Below the pieces are notes generated by a model. That model had not been told where the DNA came from. It saw only the letters and a list, made by a program, of their open reading frames with translations, and searched no databases. Below are positions 1-6,802 of a DNA stretch of 8,510 bases, piece after piece. The position numbers were made by a program, and so were the translations under genes. Source of the DNA: Bradyrhizobium sp. GTDB taxonomy: Bacteria > Pseudomonadota > Alphaproteobacteria > Rhizobiales > Xanthobacteraceae. The stretch is taken from positions 1 through 8,510 of the forward strand of contig JAICIT010000073.1 of NCBI GenBank assembly GCA_025960445.1, in the 5' to 3' direction. The first letter of the stretch is position 1; each line of letters opens with the position of its first letter.

Positions 1-273
1 GAGGAATGCTGGCAGCGGCTGGCGCAATCGGGTCTGGTCTCGGAAGCGGCTTGGCCCCAAATCGAACGCGATTTGCTGCTCGAAGATACGGTGTCCCTGG
101 TCGTCCAGGTCAATGGCAAGAAACGGGGCGAGGTCACGGTGGGACGCGATGCGCAGAATCCACAAATTGAGGCTGCCGTTTTGGCGCTCGATGCGGTAAA
201 ACAAGCGCTGGGTGGCAAGACCGTCCGCAAGGTGATCATCGTTCCCATGAGGATCGTGAATGTCGTTGGCTAG
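1..273 (+). CDS. leuS: Leucyl-tRNA synthetase, C-terminal fragment (5' end outside window)
   Basis: The reading frame is open from base 1 and ends with TAG at 271-273, giving the last 90 residues of a class I aminoacyl-tRNA synthetase that charges tRNA-Leu in the cytoplasm. The fragment starts [20 protein letters not shown], the end of the helical anticodon-binding region. It continues into the small C-terminal domain with [17 protein letters not shown] and ends [15 protein letters not shown]. The strings VQVNGK+RG and VRKVIxVPxRIVN are typical of the LeuRS C-terminal domain, which contacts the tRNA elbow. The catalytic HIGH and KMSKS motifs and the editing domain lie upstream of the window. 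lptE starts inside the last 14 nt in another frame, so the two genes are probably cotranscribed and translationally coupled. Assignment is from recognised family motifs; nothing looks broken. Confidence 0.93.
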   Translation, partial: EECWQRLAQSGLVSEAAWPQIERDLLLEDTVSLVVQVNGKKRGEVTVGRDAQNPQIEAAVLALDAVKQALGGKTVRKVIIVPMRIVNVVG

Positions 274-811
274 CATCCGCATCGCCGCGCGGCTTCTCGC
301 CGTGGCCGCCCTGGCGGCACTGACGGCCGGCTGTTTTCAGCCGATGTATGCTGAACATTCCGACGGTACGCCAGCCTTACGTGAAAAGCTGATGGGCATC
401 GAATTGCCGCCCATCGAGAAGCCGAACGCATCTCGCGACGCCCGGCTCGGGGTAGAAATCCGCAACGCGCTGGCGTTCAAGCTATACGGCAACGCCACTG
501 GCATGCCGCCGACCCACCGGCTTGTGATTCGTTTTACCACCACCCGTTCGTCGCTGATGGTCGATCCCGCGACCGCGCTTCCCTCGAGTGAGAATTACGG
601 CATCGACGCGCAGTACAATCTGATCGAGCTTGCCTCAAACAAGTCGGTCATGACGGGCACCACATTCTCGCGGGTATCCTACGACATTCCCGGCCAGTTG
701 CAGCGCTTCGCCCGAAGCCGCGCCTTCCGCGACGCGGAGGATCGCGCCGCGCAGGAAATCGCCGAAAATATCCAGACCCGACTGGCATCGTTCTTCGTCG
801 CCGGGACATGA
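260..811 (+). CDS. lptE: LPS-assembly lipoprotein LptE
   Basis: 183-residue predicted outer-membrane lipoprotein. The N-terminus is a short signal peptide with arginines at 7 and 11, a hydrophobic Leu/Ala-rich stretch (12-21) and a lipobox LTAGC with the lipidated cysteine at 25. The following FQPMYA matches the GCxxPxY start typical of alphaproteobacterial LptE. LptE plugs and supports the LptD barrel that delivers lipopolysaccharide to the cell surface. The rest is soluble and periplasmic, ending in a helical stretch rich in Arg, Ala and Glu (about 145-175), as expected for the family. The ATG at 260 overlaps leuS by 14 nt, and the leuS-lptE-holA order is common in this bacterial order. Length is normal. 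LptE diverges strongly in sequence, so the call rests on the lipobox, length and neighbours. Confidence 0.85.
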   Translation: MSLASIRIAARLLAVAALAALTAGCFQPMYAEHSDGTPALREKLMGIELPPIEKPNASRDARLGVEIRNALAFKLYGNATGMPPTHRLVIRFTTTRSSLMVDPATALPSSENYGIDAQYNLIELASNKSVMTGTTFSRVSYDIPGQLQRFARSRAFRDAEDRAAQEIAENIQTRLASFFVAGT

Positions 812-927
812 TGGCAGCACCGCCGGGTTACGATAGCGCCGCGACCGTCCGGGGCCGAAAAGCATATCGGCACGATACATCCCATTGGTGCTTGCGCGCG
901 CCCCGAAATGAAAAATCCTGATTCGTC

Positions 928-1956
928 GTGGTTGCGCTTCGTGGAAAAGAGATCGACGCCTTTCTCGCCCGACCCGATTCGGGCCGTCCCATCATTCTCC
1001 TTTATGGGCCCGATGCGGGGCTGGTGCGCGAGCGCGCCGACGCGCTGCTGGCATCCGCGGTGGACGATCCGAATGATCCGTTTTCGCTGGTGAAGCTGGA
1101 TGGCGACGAGCTTTCGGCAGAACCCTCGCGCCTGGTGGATGAAGCTCTGACAATTCCGCTGTTCGGTGGCCGAAGAGCGATCCGGGTTCGCGCCGGCTCG
1201 CGCAGTTTCGCCAGCGGCGTCGACGCTCTCGCGACCAGTCCACTAAAAGATTGTCGCGTGGTTATCGAGGCGGGTGAGCTGCGGCCGGAATCACCGTTAC
1301 GGAAGGCATGCGAGCGCGCGAAGACGGCCGTTGCAATCGGCTGCTATCCCGATACAGAGCGCGATCTTGCAAGACTGATCGACGACGAATTACGGGCTTC
1401 GAACTTGCGGATTGCGCCGGACGCGCGCGCGGCGCTGGTTTCATTGCTCGGGGGCGACCGTCAGGCGTCGCGCAATGAGCTCAGGAAGCTCACGCTTTAC
1501 TCGCATGGCAAAGGCGAGGTCGGGCTCGACGATGTGATGGATGTGGTCTCGGATGCATCCGAATTGAAACTCGATCCGATCGTGGACGGCGCGTTCGCCG
1601 GAAAGCCGGAGCTGGTCGAAAGCGAATTTGCCAAAGCCATGATTGCCGGCATCTATCCCGGTATGATTATTTCCGCAGCCCAACGTCAGGCGGCATGGCT
1701 GCACAAGTCGGCGCTAGCGGTGGCGGAGGGAACACCGGTATCGACGCTGCTCGAAGGTGGATTTCCGCGGCTGCACTTTTCGCGCAAGCCGAACGTCGAA
1801 ACCGCGCTGCGCAATTTCAGTCCCGCGCGGCTGGCCTCGATCATCGATCAGCTCGCGACCGCGGCGCTGGACATGCGCAAGCAAACATCGCTTGCGGCCG
1901 TGATCGCGCAGCGAGTGCTGTTGTCCATCGCGGTAAACGCAAAACGGCGAGGGTGA
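928..1956 (+). CDS. holA: DNA polymerase III delta subunit (clamp-loader wrench)
   Basis: 342-residue protein, the usual length for HolA. Delta is the clamp-loader subunit that opens the beta sliding clamp. The N-terminus MVALRGKEIDAFLARPDS leads into PIILLYGPDAGLVRERADAL (residues 21-40). This is the degenerate, non-ATP-binding P-loop region of delta: it has GPDAG but no GKT. Next come DPFSLVKLDGDEL, the clamp-contacting region LVDEALTIPLFGGRRAIRV, a lid-domain stretch SLLGGDRQASRNELRKLTLY (165-185) and the C-terminal collar helices. I take the GTG at 928 because an in-frame TGA lies at 919-921 and the family starts with this MVALRGKEI. No good Shine-Dalgarno is visible. A 116-nt gap without an ORF separates it from lptE, longer than the leuS-lptE junction, so holA may have its own promoter, though I cannot point to one. 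Confidence 0.92.
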   Translation: MVALRGKEIDAFLARPDSGRPIILLYGPDAGLVRERADALLASAVDDPNDPFSLVKLDGDELSAEPSRLVDEALTIPLFGGRRAIRVRAGSRSFASGVDALATSPLKDCRVVIEAGELRPESPLRKACERAKTAVAIGCYPDTERDLARLIDDELRASNLRIAPDARAALVSLLGGDRQASRNELRKLTLYSHGKGEVGLDDVMDVVSDASELKLDPIVDGAFAGKPELVESEFAKAMIAGIYPGMIISAAQRQAAWLHKSALAVAEGTPVSTLLEGGFPRLHFSRKPNVETALRNFSPARLASIIDQLATAALDMRKQTSLAAVIAQRVLLSIAVNAKRRG

Positions 1957-2010
1957 AATGAATCACCATCCCGCGGTGTTCGTCTCGTCTGCCGACGACG
2001 CGACCAGATA

Positions 2011-2056
2011 AAGCGTTTTCGAGCGAAGTGGGTGCGGTTCGGGTGAAGAAAACGCT
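2011..2056. repeat. Palindromic intergenic element between convergent holA and parB; possible terminator
   Basis: AGCGTTTTC (2012-2020) and GAAAACGCT (2048-2056) form a perfect 9-bp inverted repeat around a 27-nt interior. Within it CGAA (2024-2027) can pair with TTCG (2038-2041). From memory, intergenic elements of the form AAGCGTTTTCGAGCGAAGTG, later GTTCG and GAAAACGC, recur many times in Bradyrhizobium-type genomes, so this is probably one copy of that dispersed family. Its place between two converging gene ends suits a bidirectional transcript end or mRNA 3'-end protection. There is no clean U-run right after either arm, so intrinsic termination is uncertain. Confidence 0.6.
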
Positions 2057-2068
2057 CAGAAGAATAAG

Positions 2069-2947
2069 CTAGTTTTTTGTATCCAGCCGTTTCACGATCT
2101 CATCGAGCTGATCGAGATCGCGGTATCGGATATGCACGGTACCGCCGGAATCGCCGTGATCGATGCTGACCCTTAAGCCGAGCGCGTCGCTGACGCGCTT
2201 CTCCAATGCGACGGTGTCGGAATCTTTCAGCTTGCTGCCGCGTGCTTTCTGCGGTTTGCGTTCCGGCACGCCCTCGACATGGGCCAGCGCTTCGGCCTGG
2301 CGTACGTTGAGGCCGTCCTCAACAATGCGCTTGGCGGCGGCGGCCGGATCGGGCACGCCGATCAACGCGCGCGCGTGTCCCGCCGACAGTTGGCCAAGCG
2401 CGATGTAGGCCTGCACCTCGGCGGGCAATTTCGTTAACCGCATCATGTTGGCGATGTGACTGCGACTCTTACCGACGATTTTCGCAATCTCTTCCTGCGT
2501 GCGTTTGAACTCACCGGCGAGCGCGTGATAGCCCTGCGCCTCTTCCATCGCATTGAGATCTTCGCGCTGGACGTTTTCGATGATCGCGATCTCGAGTGCA
2601 TCGGAATCGCTGACTTCAACCGGAGCGATCGGCACCTCGTGAAGGCCCGCGATCTGCGACGCGCGCCAGCGGCGCTCGCCGGCGATGATTTCATAGCGAT
2701 CCTGCGCGCCACGAACAGGACGCACCACGATCGGCTGGATCACGCCGTGCTGGCGAATCGATTCGGCGAGCTCACCGAGTTCGACGTCGGCGAATTCGCG
2801 GCGCGGATTGCGTGGATTGGGCTTGAGGAATTCGATCGGAACTTTGCGTTGCGCGCGCGGACGGTCAAGATGCGCGGCCTCGCCGCCGACATCTCCGATC
2901 AGACTTGCAAGACCGCGGCCCAATCGCGAACGCGCTTCGTCGGCCAT
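2069..2947 (-). CDS. parB: Chromosome-partitioning protein ParB (CTP-dependent clamp)
   Basis: 292 residues from the ATG at 2947. ParB loads at parS, closes into a CTP-bound sliding clamp that spreads on DNA, and stimulates ParA to segregate the origin region. Visible in order: the N-terminal ParA-activating motif SRLGRGLASLIG (7-18); the ParB/Srx CTP-binding fold with GVIQPIVVRP (68-77), the GERRWRA box (90-96) and ENVQRED (124-130); a helix-turn-helix with QEEIAKIVGKSRSHIANMMR (151-170) for parS recognition; a basic linker near 229-241; and a C-terminal dimerisation domain (about 243-292). A TTG seven codons upstream is possible, but the ATG has AAGGGAG six bases before it, and MADExRSRLGRGL is a familiar start. 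It follows parA by 130 nt, and three parS sites lie upstream of parA. No key motif is missing. Confidence 0.96.
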   Translation of the reverse strand: MADEARSRLGRGLASLIGDVGGEAAHLDRPRAQRKVPIEFLKPNPRNPRREFADVELGELAESIRQHGVIQPIVVRPVRGAQDRYEIIAGERRWRASQIAGLHEVPIAPVEVSDSDALEIAIIENVQREDLNAMEEAQGYHALAGEFKRTQEEIAKIVGKSRSHIANMMRLTKLPAEVQAYIALGQLSAGHARALIGVPDPAAAAKRIVEDGLNVRQAEALAHVEGVPERKPQKARGSKLKDSDTVALEKRVSDALGLRVSIDHGDSGGTVHIRYRDLDQLDEIVKRLDTKN

Positions 2948-2953
2948 CGCCAG

Positions 2954-2960
2954 CTCCCTT
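2954..2960 (-). promoter_or_regulatory. Ribosome-binding site of parB
   Basis: On the minus strand AAGGGAG precedes the ATG at 2947 with a 6-nt spacer. It lies inside the codons that would be translated if the upstream TTG (2968) were used, so it favours the shorter 292-residue ParB. Confidence 0.7.
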
Positions 2961-2994
2961 GGATTCAACTTGAGCGCTCCTGTTTCTTATTCTT

Positions 2995-3017
2995 GGACTC
3001 GCGAAGCCGGCGAGCCC
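2995..3017 (-). other. Hairpin in the parA-parB intergenic spacer
   Basis: In the minus-strand transcript GGGCTCGC (3017-3010) can pair with GCGAGTCC (3002-2995), an 8-bp stem with one G-U pair and a 7-nt loop. It lies about 60 nt after the parA stop and about 50 nt before the parB start. No U-run follows, so it is not a standard intrinsic terminator. It could slow polymerase or protect the parA 3' end and so help set the ParA:ParB ratio. That role is inferred from position only. Confidence 0.4.
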
Positions 3018-3077
3018 GAAATCTCGAAGTGTTCGTTCGATTGCGCGAGACGGATCGCGTCCGGAATGATTCTGCGA

Positions 3078-3929
3078 TCACGGCGCGCGAAGTTCGCGCT
3101 CCCGCTGGATCACTTCCGTCGCAAGCTTAAGGTAAGCATCGCTGCCGACGCATTTGAGATCGTACACCAGGACCGGTTTGCCGTATGACGGCGCTTCGGA
3201 GATGCGCACGTTGCGCGGGATCATGGTGTTGTAGACCTTGGCGCCCATGAACTGGCGAACGTCGGCGACAACCTGGTTTGCCAAATTGTTTCGCGAATCG
3301 AACATGGTCAGCACGATGCCGTGGATCGACAGGTTGGGATTGAGCGTGCTGCGCACCTGCTCCACGGTTTGCAACAGTTGCGACAATCCTTCGAGCGCGA
3401 AAAACTCGCACTGCAGCGGCACCAGGATGGCGTCGGATGCCGCCATCGCGTTGACGGTGAGGAGATTGAGCGAGGGCGGGCAGTCGATCAGCACGTAAGT
3501 GTAATCGCTATCCGGACTGGCGTCGGTGTTCAACGCCGCGATTGCGTTGCGCAGCCGGAACGCGCGATCCCGCGTCGATCCCAATTCAAGTTCGAGACCG
3601 GAGAGGTCCATGGTGGAAGCCGCGATATGCAATCGCGGTACCGCCGTTGCCACGACCGAATCCCGCAGTCGCGCCTCCCCGATCAGCACGTCGTAAGTCG
3701 AGCAACTGCGGTTGCGGCGATCGATGCCAAGACCCGTGGAGGCGTTGCCCTGCGGATCGAGATCGACGATCAGCACGCGCTCGCCGATCGCTGCGAGGGC
3801 GGTGCCGAGATTGATCGCGGTGGTGGTCTTGCCCACGCCGCCCTTCTGGTTGGCCAGCGCCAGAATGCGGGGGTGTCTTGGCGCGGCTGGCGCCTTCTCC
3901 TCAGCATCAATTTCAGCGAGTACGGTCAT
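3078..3929 (-). CDS. parA: Chromosome-partitioning ATPase ParA
   Basis: 283-residue deviant-Walker ATPase of the ParA/MinD/Soj group. ATP-bound dimers coat the nucleoid, and ParB-parS complexes follow the gradient they create by stimulating hydrolysis. Seen in order: a short charged, Ala/Pro-rich N-terminal extension (1-20); the Walker A KGGVGKTT (29-36), with the signature lysine at 29 and the P-loop lysine at 34; the Walker A' strand VLIVDLDPQGNAS (52-64); the Walker B-like YVLIDCPPSL (145-154); and the C-terminal PRNVRISEAPSYGKPVLVYD typical of chromosomal ParA. The start ATG (3929-3927) overlaps the rsmG stop as ATGA, which predicts translational coupling and fits the lack of a strong Shine-Dalgarno. 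Length and motifs are normal. There is no DNA-binding N-terminal HTH, so this is the short chromosomal type rather than a P1-like plasmid ParA. Confidence 0.96.
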   Translation of the reverse strand: MTVLAEIDAEEKAPAAPRHPRILALANQKGGVGKTTTAINLGTALAAIGERVLIVDLDPQGNASTGLGIDRRNRSCSTYDVLIGEARLRDSVVATAVPRLHIAASTMDLSGLELELGSTRDRAFRLRNAIAALNTDASPDSDYTYVLIDCPPSLNLLTVNAMAASDAILVPLQCEFFALEGLSQLLQTVEQVRSTLNPNLSIHGIVLTMFDSRNNLANQVVADVRQFMGAKVYNTMIPRNVRISEAPSYGKPVLVYDLKCVGSDAYLKLATEVIQRERELRAP

Positions 3930-4648
3930 GTGCGGGTGCCGTGGTGGCTATCGGATGAATCGCGTCGTTCGATTCGATCAAGTTCAACAATCCAGCCCTG
4001 TCCGCCGGTGACGCTGGAATGTAGACGAGGCATAATGTTCCAACATTTAGTGGCTGCGGTCAATTCTGCTTCTACATCTTGACCTTTAAGAAAAAGCGCT
4101 CTGGCGCCTCTTCTTACCATCGGCTCCGCAAAGCCGATAAGCTGGTTTAGCGGAGCTACCGCACGGGCGGTGACGCAATCGATCGGCTCTGCGAATCTAT
4201 CCACAATATCCCCGATGTCGTCCAGATGAACCACGCCCGGCGCGCTCGTGACCCGTAGCGCCTCCCGCAGGAAGGCCGCCTTCTTCGCATTGCGCTCGAC
4301 CAGGTGGACCAGCGCGCCCGACGTTTCAGCAAGAGCGCACGCCAGCACCACGCCGGGAAAGCCGCCGCCGCTCCCCAAGTCAATCCATGACCTGGCGGAC
4401 GGAGCGAGCGTCAGAAGCTGCAGCGAATCGGAAACGTGACGGGTCCAGAGATGTGGAAGCGTGGATGGCGAGACCAGATTGGTTTTGGCCTGCCAGGTCC
4501 GAAGAAGATCGAGGTAGCGGTCCAGCCGCGATTCTGTTTCACGTGAAACGGGCGTCAGCCCGAGGGCCGCGATCTTGTCGGAAAGCATTTTGGTTCGCGT
4601 CGCTTGGCGCTGGGAGCTCGGGTCCTCCGAGCGGTCGGGGTGTTTCAC
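3926..4648 (-). CDS. rsmG: 16S rRNA (guanine527-N7)-methyltransferase RsmG (GidB)
   Basis: Up to 240 residues; uses S-adenosylmethionine to methylate N7 of G527 in the 16S rRNA 530 loop. Visible are VSRETESRLDRYLDLLRTWQ (34-53), KTNLVSPSTLPHLWTRHVSDSLQL (55-78), the SAM-binding loop WIDLGSGGGFPG (88-99), the acidic strand end VHLVERN (114-120), the lysine-rich KKAAFLREA (122-130), and VTARAVAPLNQL followed by FLKGQ. I give the GTG at 4648 as start: it has a weak AGGG nine bases upstream, overlapping the mnmG stop. The ATG at 4588 would give 220 residues still including all conserved motifs and cannot be excluded. The first 20 residues are polar, rich in Arg/Ser/Lys and not obviously conserved. 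Two parS sites lie inside the gene. It ends in an ATGA overlap with parA and starts 11 nt after mnmG. Confidence 0.93.
   Translation of the reverse strand: MKHPDRSEDPSSQRQATRTKMLSDKIAALGLTPVSRETESRLDRYLDLLRTWQAKTNLVSPSTLPHLWTRHVSDSLQLLTLAPSARSWIDLGSGGGFPGVVLACALAETSGALVHLVERNAKKAAFLREALRVTSAPGVVHLDDIGDIVDRFAEPIDCVTARAVAPLNQLIGFAEPMVRRGARALFLKGQDVEAELTAATKCWNIMPRLHSSVTGGQGWIVELDRIERRDSSDSHHGTRT
4535..4550. promoter_or_regulatory. parS: parS site within rsmG coding sequence
   Basis: TGTTTCACGTGAAACG contains the perfect 14-bp palindrome GTTTCACGTGAAAC and matches 15 of 16 bases of the bacterial parS consensus TGTTTCACGTGAAACA. On the minus strand it is read as GTT TCA CGT GAA ACA, encoding residues Val-Ser-Arg-Glu-Thr (34-38) of RsmG. 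A parS embedded in gidB/rsmG next to parAB is known from other bacteria. ParB binding is inferred from sequence identity. Confidence 0.93.
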
Positions 4649-4656
4649 GTGAAACG
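4641..4656. promoter_or_regulatory. parS: parS site over the rsmG start codon
   Basis: TGTTTCACGTGAAACG contains the same 14-bp palindrome and the same single deviation from the consensus as the site at 4535-4550. It sits in the mnmG-rsmG junction, and the putative rsmG GTG start (4648-4646) is part of its CACGTG core. The centres of the two sites are 106 bp apart, close to ten helical turns. If ParB occupies it, initiation at an internal rsmG-parAB promoter could be affected; no such promoter is evident. Confidence 0.93.
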
Positions 4657-4659
4657 ACC

Positions 4660-6543
4660 CTACGCAGAATCTGCTGTAGCTGTCCTGCGTGCCTCTCGCC
4701 GAAGATAGGCGGCCAAAATCGCCAGTGCCGCTGGGGTCATGCCATCCAACCGACCCGCCTGCCCTACCGTTCGCGGACGCGCAGCTTCCAGTTTCGCGCG
4801 GGCTTCATTGGAGAGCCCCGGCACGAGATTGTAATCGATGCCGCCGAGGATCATTCCCTCATCGCGGCGAAATGAGTTCACGTCGGCGATTTGACGCTTG
4901 AGATAGACGTCGTATTTGGCATCGATCTCGAGATGGACCGCCACACCTGGGTCAATGGCCGACAGCTCCGGCCAAATGCCGCGCACCTCCGACAATCCGA
5001 TTTCCGGGTACGCCAGCAGCTCAAAAGCCGAGCGCCGATGGCCATCCTTGTTGAGCGCCAGTCCATGCTTGGCCGCCTCATTGGGCGTCAGCGTCAGCGA
5101 TTTTGTCAGGCGCTTCGCTGCATCCAACGCCGCCATTTTAGCGCGGTGACGCTTCGCGCGGTCACTGCCTACGCAGCCGAGCGCAATTCCCTTGTCCGTA
5201 AGGCGCTGATCGGCGTTGTCGGCGCGCAGGGTCAGCCGATACTCCGCCCGCGAGGTGAACATCCGATATGGCTCCGTGATTCCGCGCGTCACGAGATCAT
5301 CGATCATCACCCCGAGATAGGCTTCGGCCCGGTCGAACACGATTGGCTCGGCGGCACCCGCGGTCCGCGCCGCGTTCAACCCGGCGACGATGCCTTGCGC
5401 GGCAGCTTCTTCGTAACCCGTGGTGCCGTTGATCTGACCGGCCAGGAAAAGTCCCGGCAGCCGCTTGGCCTGCAGGGTTGGATCGAGCTCACGGGGATCG
5501 ACGTGATCATATTCGATGGCATATCCCGGCCGAACCATTCGAGCGCGCTCCAGGCCCGGGATAGAAGTCAGGATTTGAAGCTGGACCTCCTCCGGCAGTG
5601 ACGTCGAGATGCCGTTTGGATAGACCGTCGAGTCGTCGAGTCCCTCCGGTTCGAGGAAGATCTGGTGGCCGTCGCGGTCGCCGAAGCGAACGATCTTATC
5701 CTCGATCGAGGGACAATAGCGCGGTCCCGTGCTCTTGATCTGGCCCGAATACATCGGCGAGCGATGCACGTTGGTCCGGATCAGATCGTGCGTTGCCGGC
5801 GTCGTGCGGGTGATCCCGCACTGGATTTGCGCTGTAGTGATGCGACCGGTCATCACCGAAAACGGCTCCGGCGGATCGTCGCCTGGCTGCATTTCGACCA
5901 ACGACCAGTCGATTGTGCTGCCATCGATCCTTGGTGGCGTCCCGGTCTTCAGCCGACCCAGCTTGAAGCCGGCCTGCTCAAAGGACCTCGAAAGGCCCAG
6001 CGCGGGAGCCTCGTCGACCCGGCCTGCCGGCCAGTTCTTCTCGCCCAGATGGATCAGCCCGCGCAGGAACGTCCCCGTCGTAATCACGACGGCGCCGGCC
6101 GACAATTCCAACCCTCCGGCCAGGCGGACGCCGATGACGCGCCCATCTGAAACGATGAGGTCATCCGCTTCACCTTCGACGACGGAGAGATTGGCGGTCT
6201 GCCGGACAGCAGCCTGCATCGCTGCCGCATAAAGCTTGCGGTCCGCTTGGGCGCGTGGACCCCGTACTGCCGGGCCCTTCCGGCGGTTGAGCATCCGAAA
6301 CTGAATGCCTGCCGCATCAGCCACGCGGCCCATCAGACCGTCCAGCGCATCAATCTCGCGAACGAGATGACCCTTGCCCAGTCCTCCTATCGCCGGGTTG
6401 CACGACATGGCGCCCACGGTCGAGAACCGATGGGTCACCAGCGCGGTCTTGGCGCCGATTCGCGCCGACGCGCTCGCAGCCTCGCAACCGGCGTGGCCAC
6501 CGCCGATCACGATCACGTCGAATGAGTCTGGGTGGGCAATCAT
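4660..6543 (-). CDS. mnmG: tRNA uridine-5-carboxymethylaminomethyl modification enzyme MnmG (GidA)
   Basis: 627-residue FAD enzyme, full length for the family. With MnmE it installs the 5-carboxymethylaminomethyl (or aminomethyl) group on the wobble uridine of certain tRNAs in the cytoplasm, using folate and NADH. Visible: the FAD-binding [15 protein letters not shown] (9-23); [20 protein letters not shown] (46-65), with Cys48; [18 protein letters not shown] (85-102); the second nucleotide-binding stretch [13 protein letters not shown] (150-162); [15 protein letters not shown] (196-210); [15 protein letters not shown], with Cys277, matching the second functional cysteine of E. coli Gid[22 protein letters not shown]; and [20 protein letters not shown]. 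The C-terminal MnmE/tRNA-binding region includes [18 protein letters not shown] and [20 protein letters not shown]. The ATG at 6543 is the only nearby ATG; a GATAAT hexamer lies a few bases upstream but no good -35 or Shine-Dalgarno is seen. Confidence 0.96.
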   Translation of the reverse strand: MIAHPDSFDVIVIGGGHAGCEAASASARIGAKTALVTHRFSTVGAMSCNPAIGGLGKGHLVREIDALDGLMGRVADAAGIQFRMLNRRKGPAVRGPRAQADRKLYAAAMQAAVRQTANLSVVEGEADDLIVSDGRVIGVRLAGGLELSAGAVVITTGTFLRGLIHLGEKNWPAGRVDEAPALGLSRSFEQAGFKLGRLKTGTPPRIDGSTIDWSLVEMQPGDDPPEPFSVMTGRITTAQIQCGITRTTPATHDLIRTNVHRSPMYSGQIKSTGPRYCPSIEDKIVRFGDRDGHQIFLEPEGLDDSTVYPNGISTSLPEEVQLQILTSIPGLERARMVRPGYAIEYDHVDPRELDPTLQAKRLPGLFLAGQINGTTGYEEAAAQGIVAGLNAARTAGAAEPIVFDRAEAYLGVMIDDLVTRGITEPYRMFTSRAEYRLTLRADNADQRLTDKGIALGCVGSDRAKRHRAKMAALDAAKRLTKSLTLTPNEAAKHGLALNKDGHRRSAFELLAYPEIGLSEVRGIWPELSAIDPGVAVHLEIDAKYDVYLKRQIADVNSFRRDEGMILGGIDYNLVPGLSNEARAKLEAARPRTVGQAGRLDGMTPAALAILAAYLRREARRTATADSA

Positions 6544-6571
6544 GCCGGACTATTATCGCGGCGGGCTACAA

Positions 6572-6670
6572 GTCGGAAGCGGTAAGTTCGGGGATCGATC
6601 GGAAGCCGTAACTCAGGGATGCGGGTCCGGAGGCGGTGAGTTAGGGCCGGTCACGAAGCTGGTTCGGCGG
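6572..6670. repeat. Four degenerate 21-22 bp direct repeats upstream of mnmG
   Basis: Units start at about 6572, 6598, 6625 and 6650, a period of 25-27 bp. The first is GTCGGAAGCGGTAAGTTCGG, the second ATCGGAAGCCGTAACTCAGG, the third GTCCGGAGGCGGTGAGTTAGG. The fourth, starting GTCACGAAGCTGGTTCGG, is the weakest. Units 1 and 3 agree at most positions once one extra C is allowed. They fill the mnmG upstream region and stop about 8 bp before the parS at 6678. Function is unknown; they could be decayed tandem duplication or a protein-binding array. Confidence 0.45.
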
Positions 6671-6677
6671 CTGGCGG

Positions 6678-6693
6678 TGTTTCACGTGAAACA
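6678..6693. promoter_or_regulatory. parS: parS site in the mnmG upstream region, perfect 16-bp match
   Basis: TGTTTCACGTGAAACA is a perfect 16-bp palindrome and matches the bacterial parS consensus at every base. GGCGG (6673-6677) and CCGCC (6695-6699) extend the symmetry on either side with a single unpaired G at 6694. It lies about 135 bp upstream of the mnmG start, outside any recognised gene, and 2,037 bp centre to centre from the parS at 4641-4656. ParB binding is inferred from sequence identity. Confidence 0.95.
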
Positions 6694-6802
6694 GCCGCCC
6701 ACTCTGCGATGTCGGATGACGGCGGCAATCGTCCCCGTTGGTGGCCAGCAAGGCTCGCTATTTTTTGCTATTGCCGAGATCGAGGCTGCGAGCGCCGCTT
6801 TT

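Noticed and set aside
812..927. Possible gene or regulator in the lptE-holA spacer.
   Set aside because: No ORF, clear promoter or strong inverted repeat is visible; only the lack of a Shine-Dalgarno before holA stands out.
2948..2968. Upstream TTG start giving ParB seven extra residues.
   Set aside because: The extra codons contain the AAGGGAG ribosome-binding site of the ATG at 2947, and the LGRGL motif is at the usual distance from the shorter start.
2456..4082. Long plus-strand open frames opposite parB and parA (2456-3130 and 3321-4082).
   Set aside because: They lie antisense to well-conserved genes, have no family motifs, and are expected by chance in high-GC DNA.
4197..4205. DnaA-box-like CTATCCACA inside rsmG.
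   Set aside because: One mismatch from TTATCCACA, isolated, inside a coding gene, with no AT-rich stretch or second box nearby. Not enough to suggest a replication origin.
4660..4679. Near-palindrome CTACGCAGAATCTGCTGTAG next to parS.
   Set aside because: It is the last codons of mnmG, has a one-base bulge and only a one-base centre, so no hairpin forms; probably chance.
4891..6232. Plus-strand open frames opposite mnmG (4891-5601, 5665-6150, 5729-6232).
   Set aside because: Antisense to an intact, fully motif-supported MnmG; composition is that of a mirror frame, rich in Arg, Pro and Ala.
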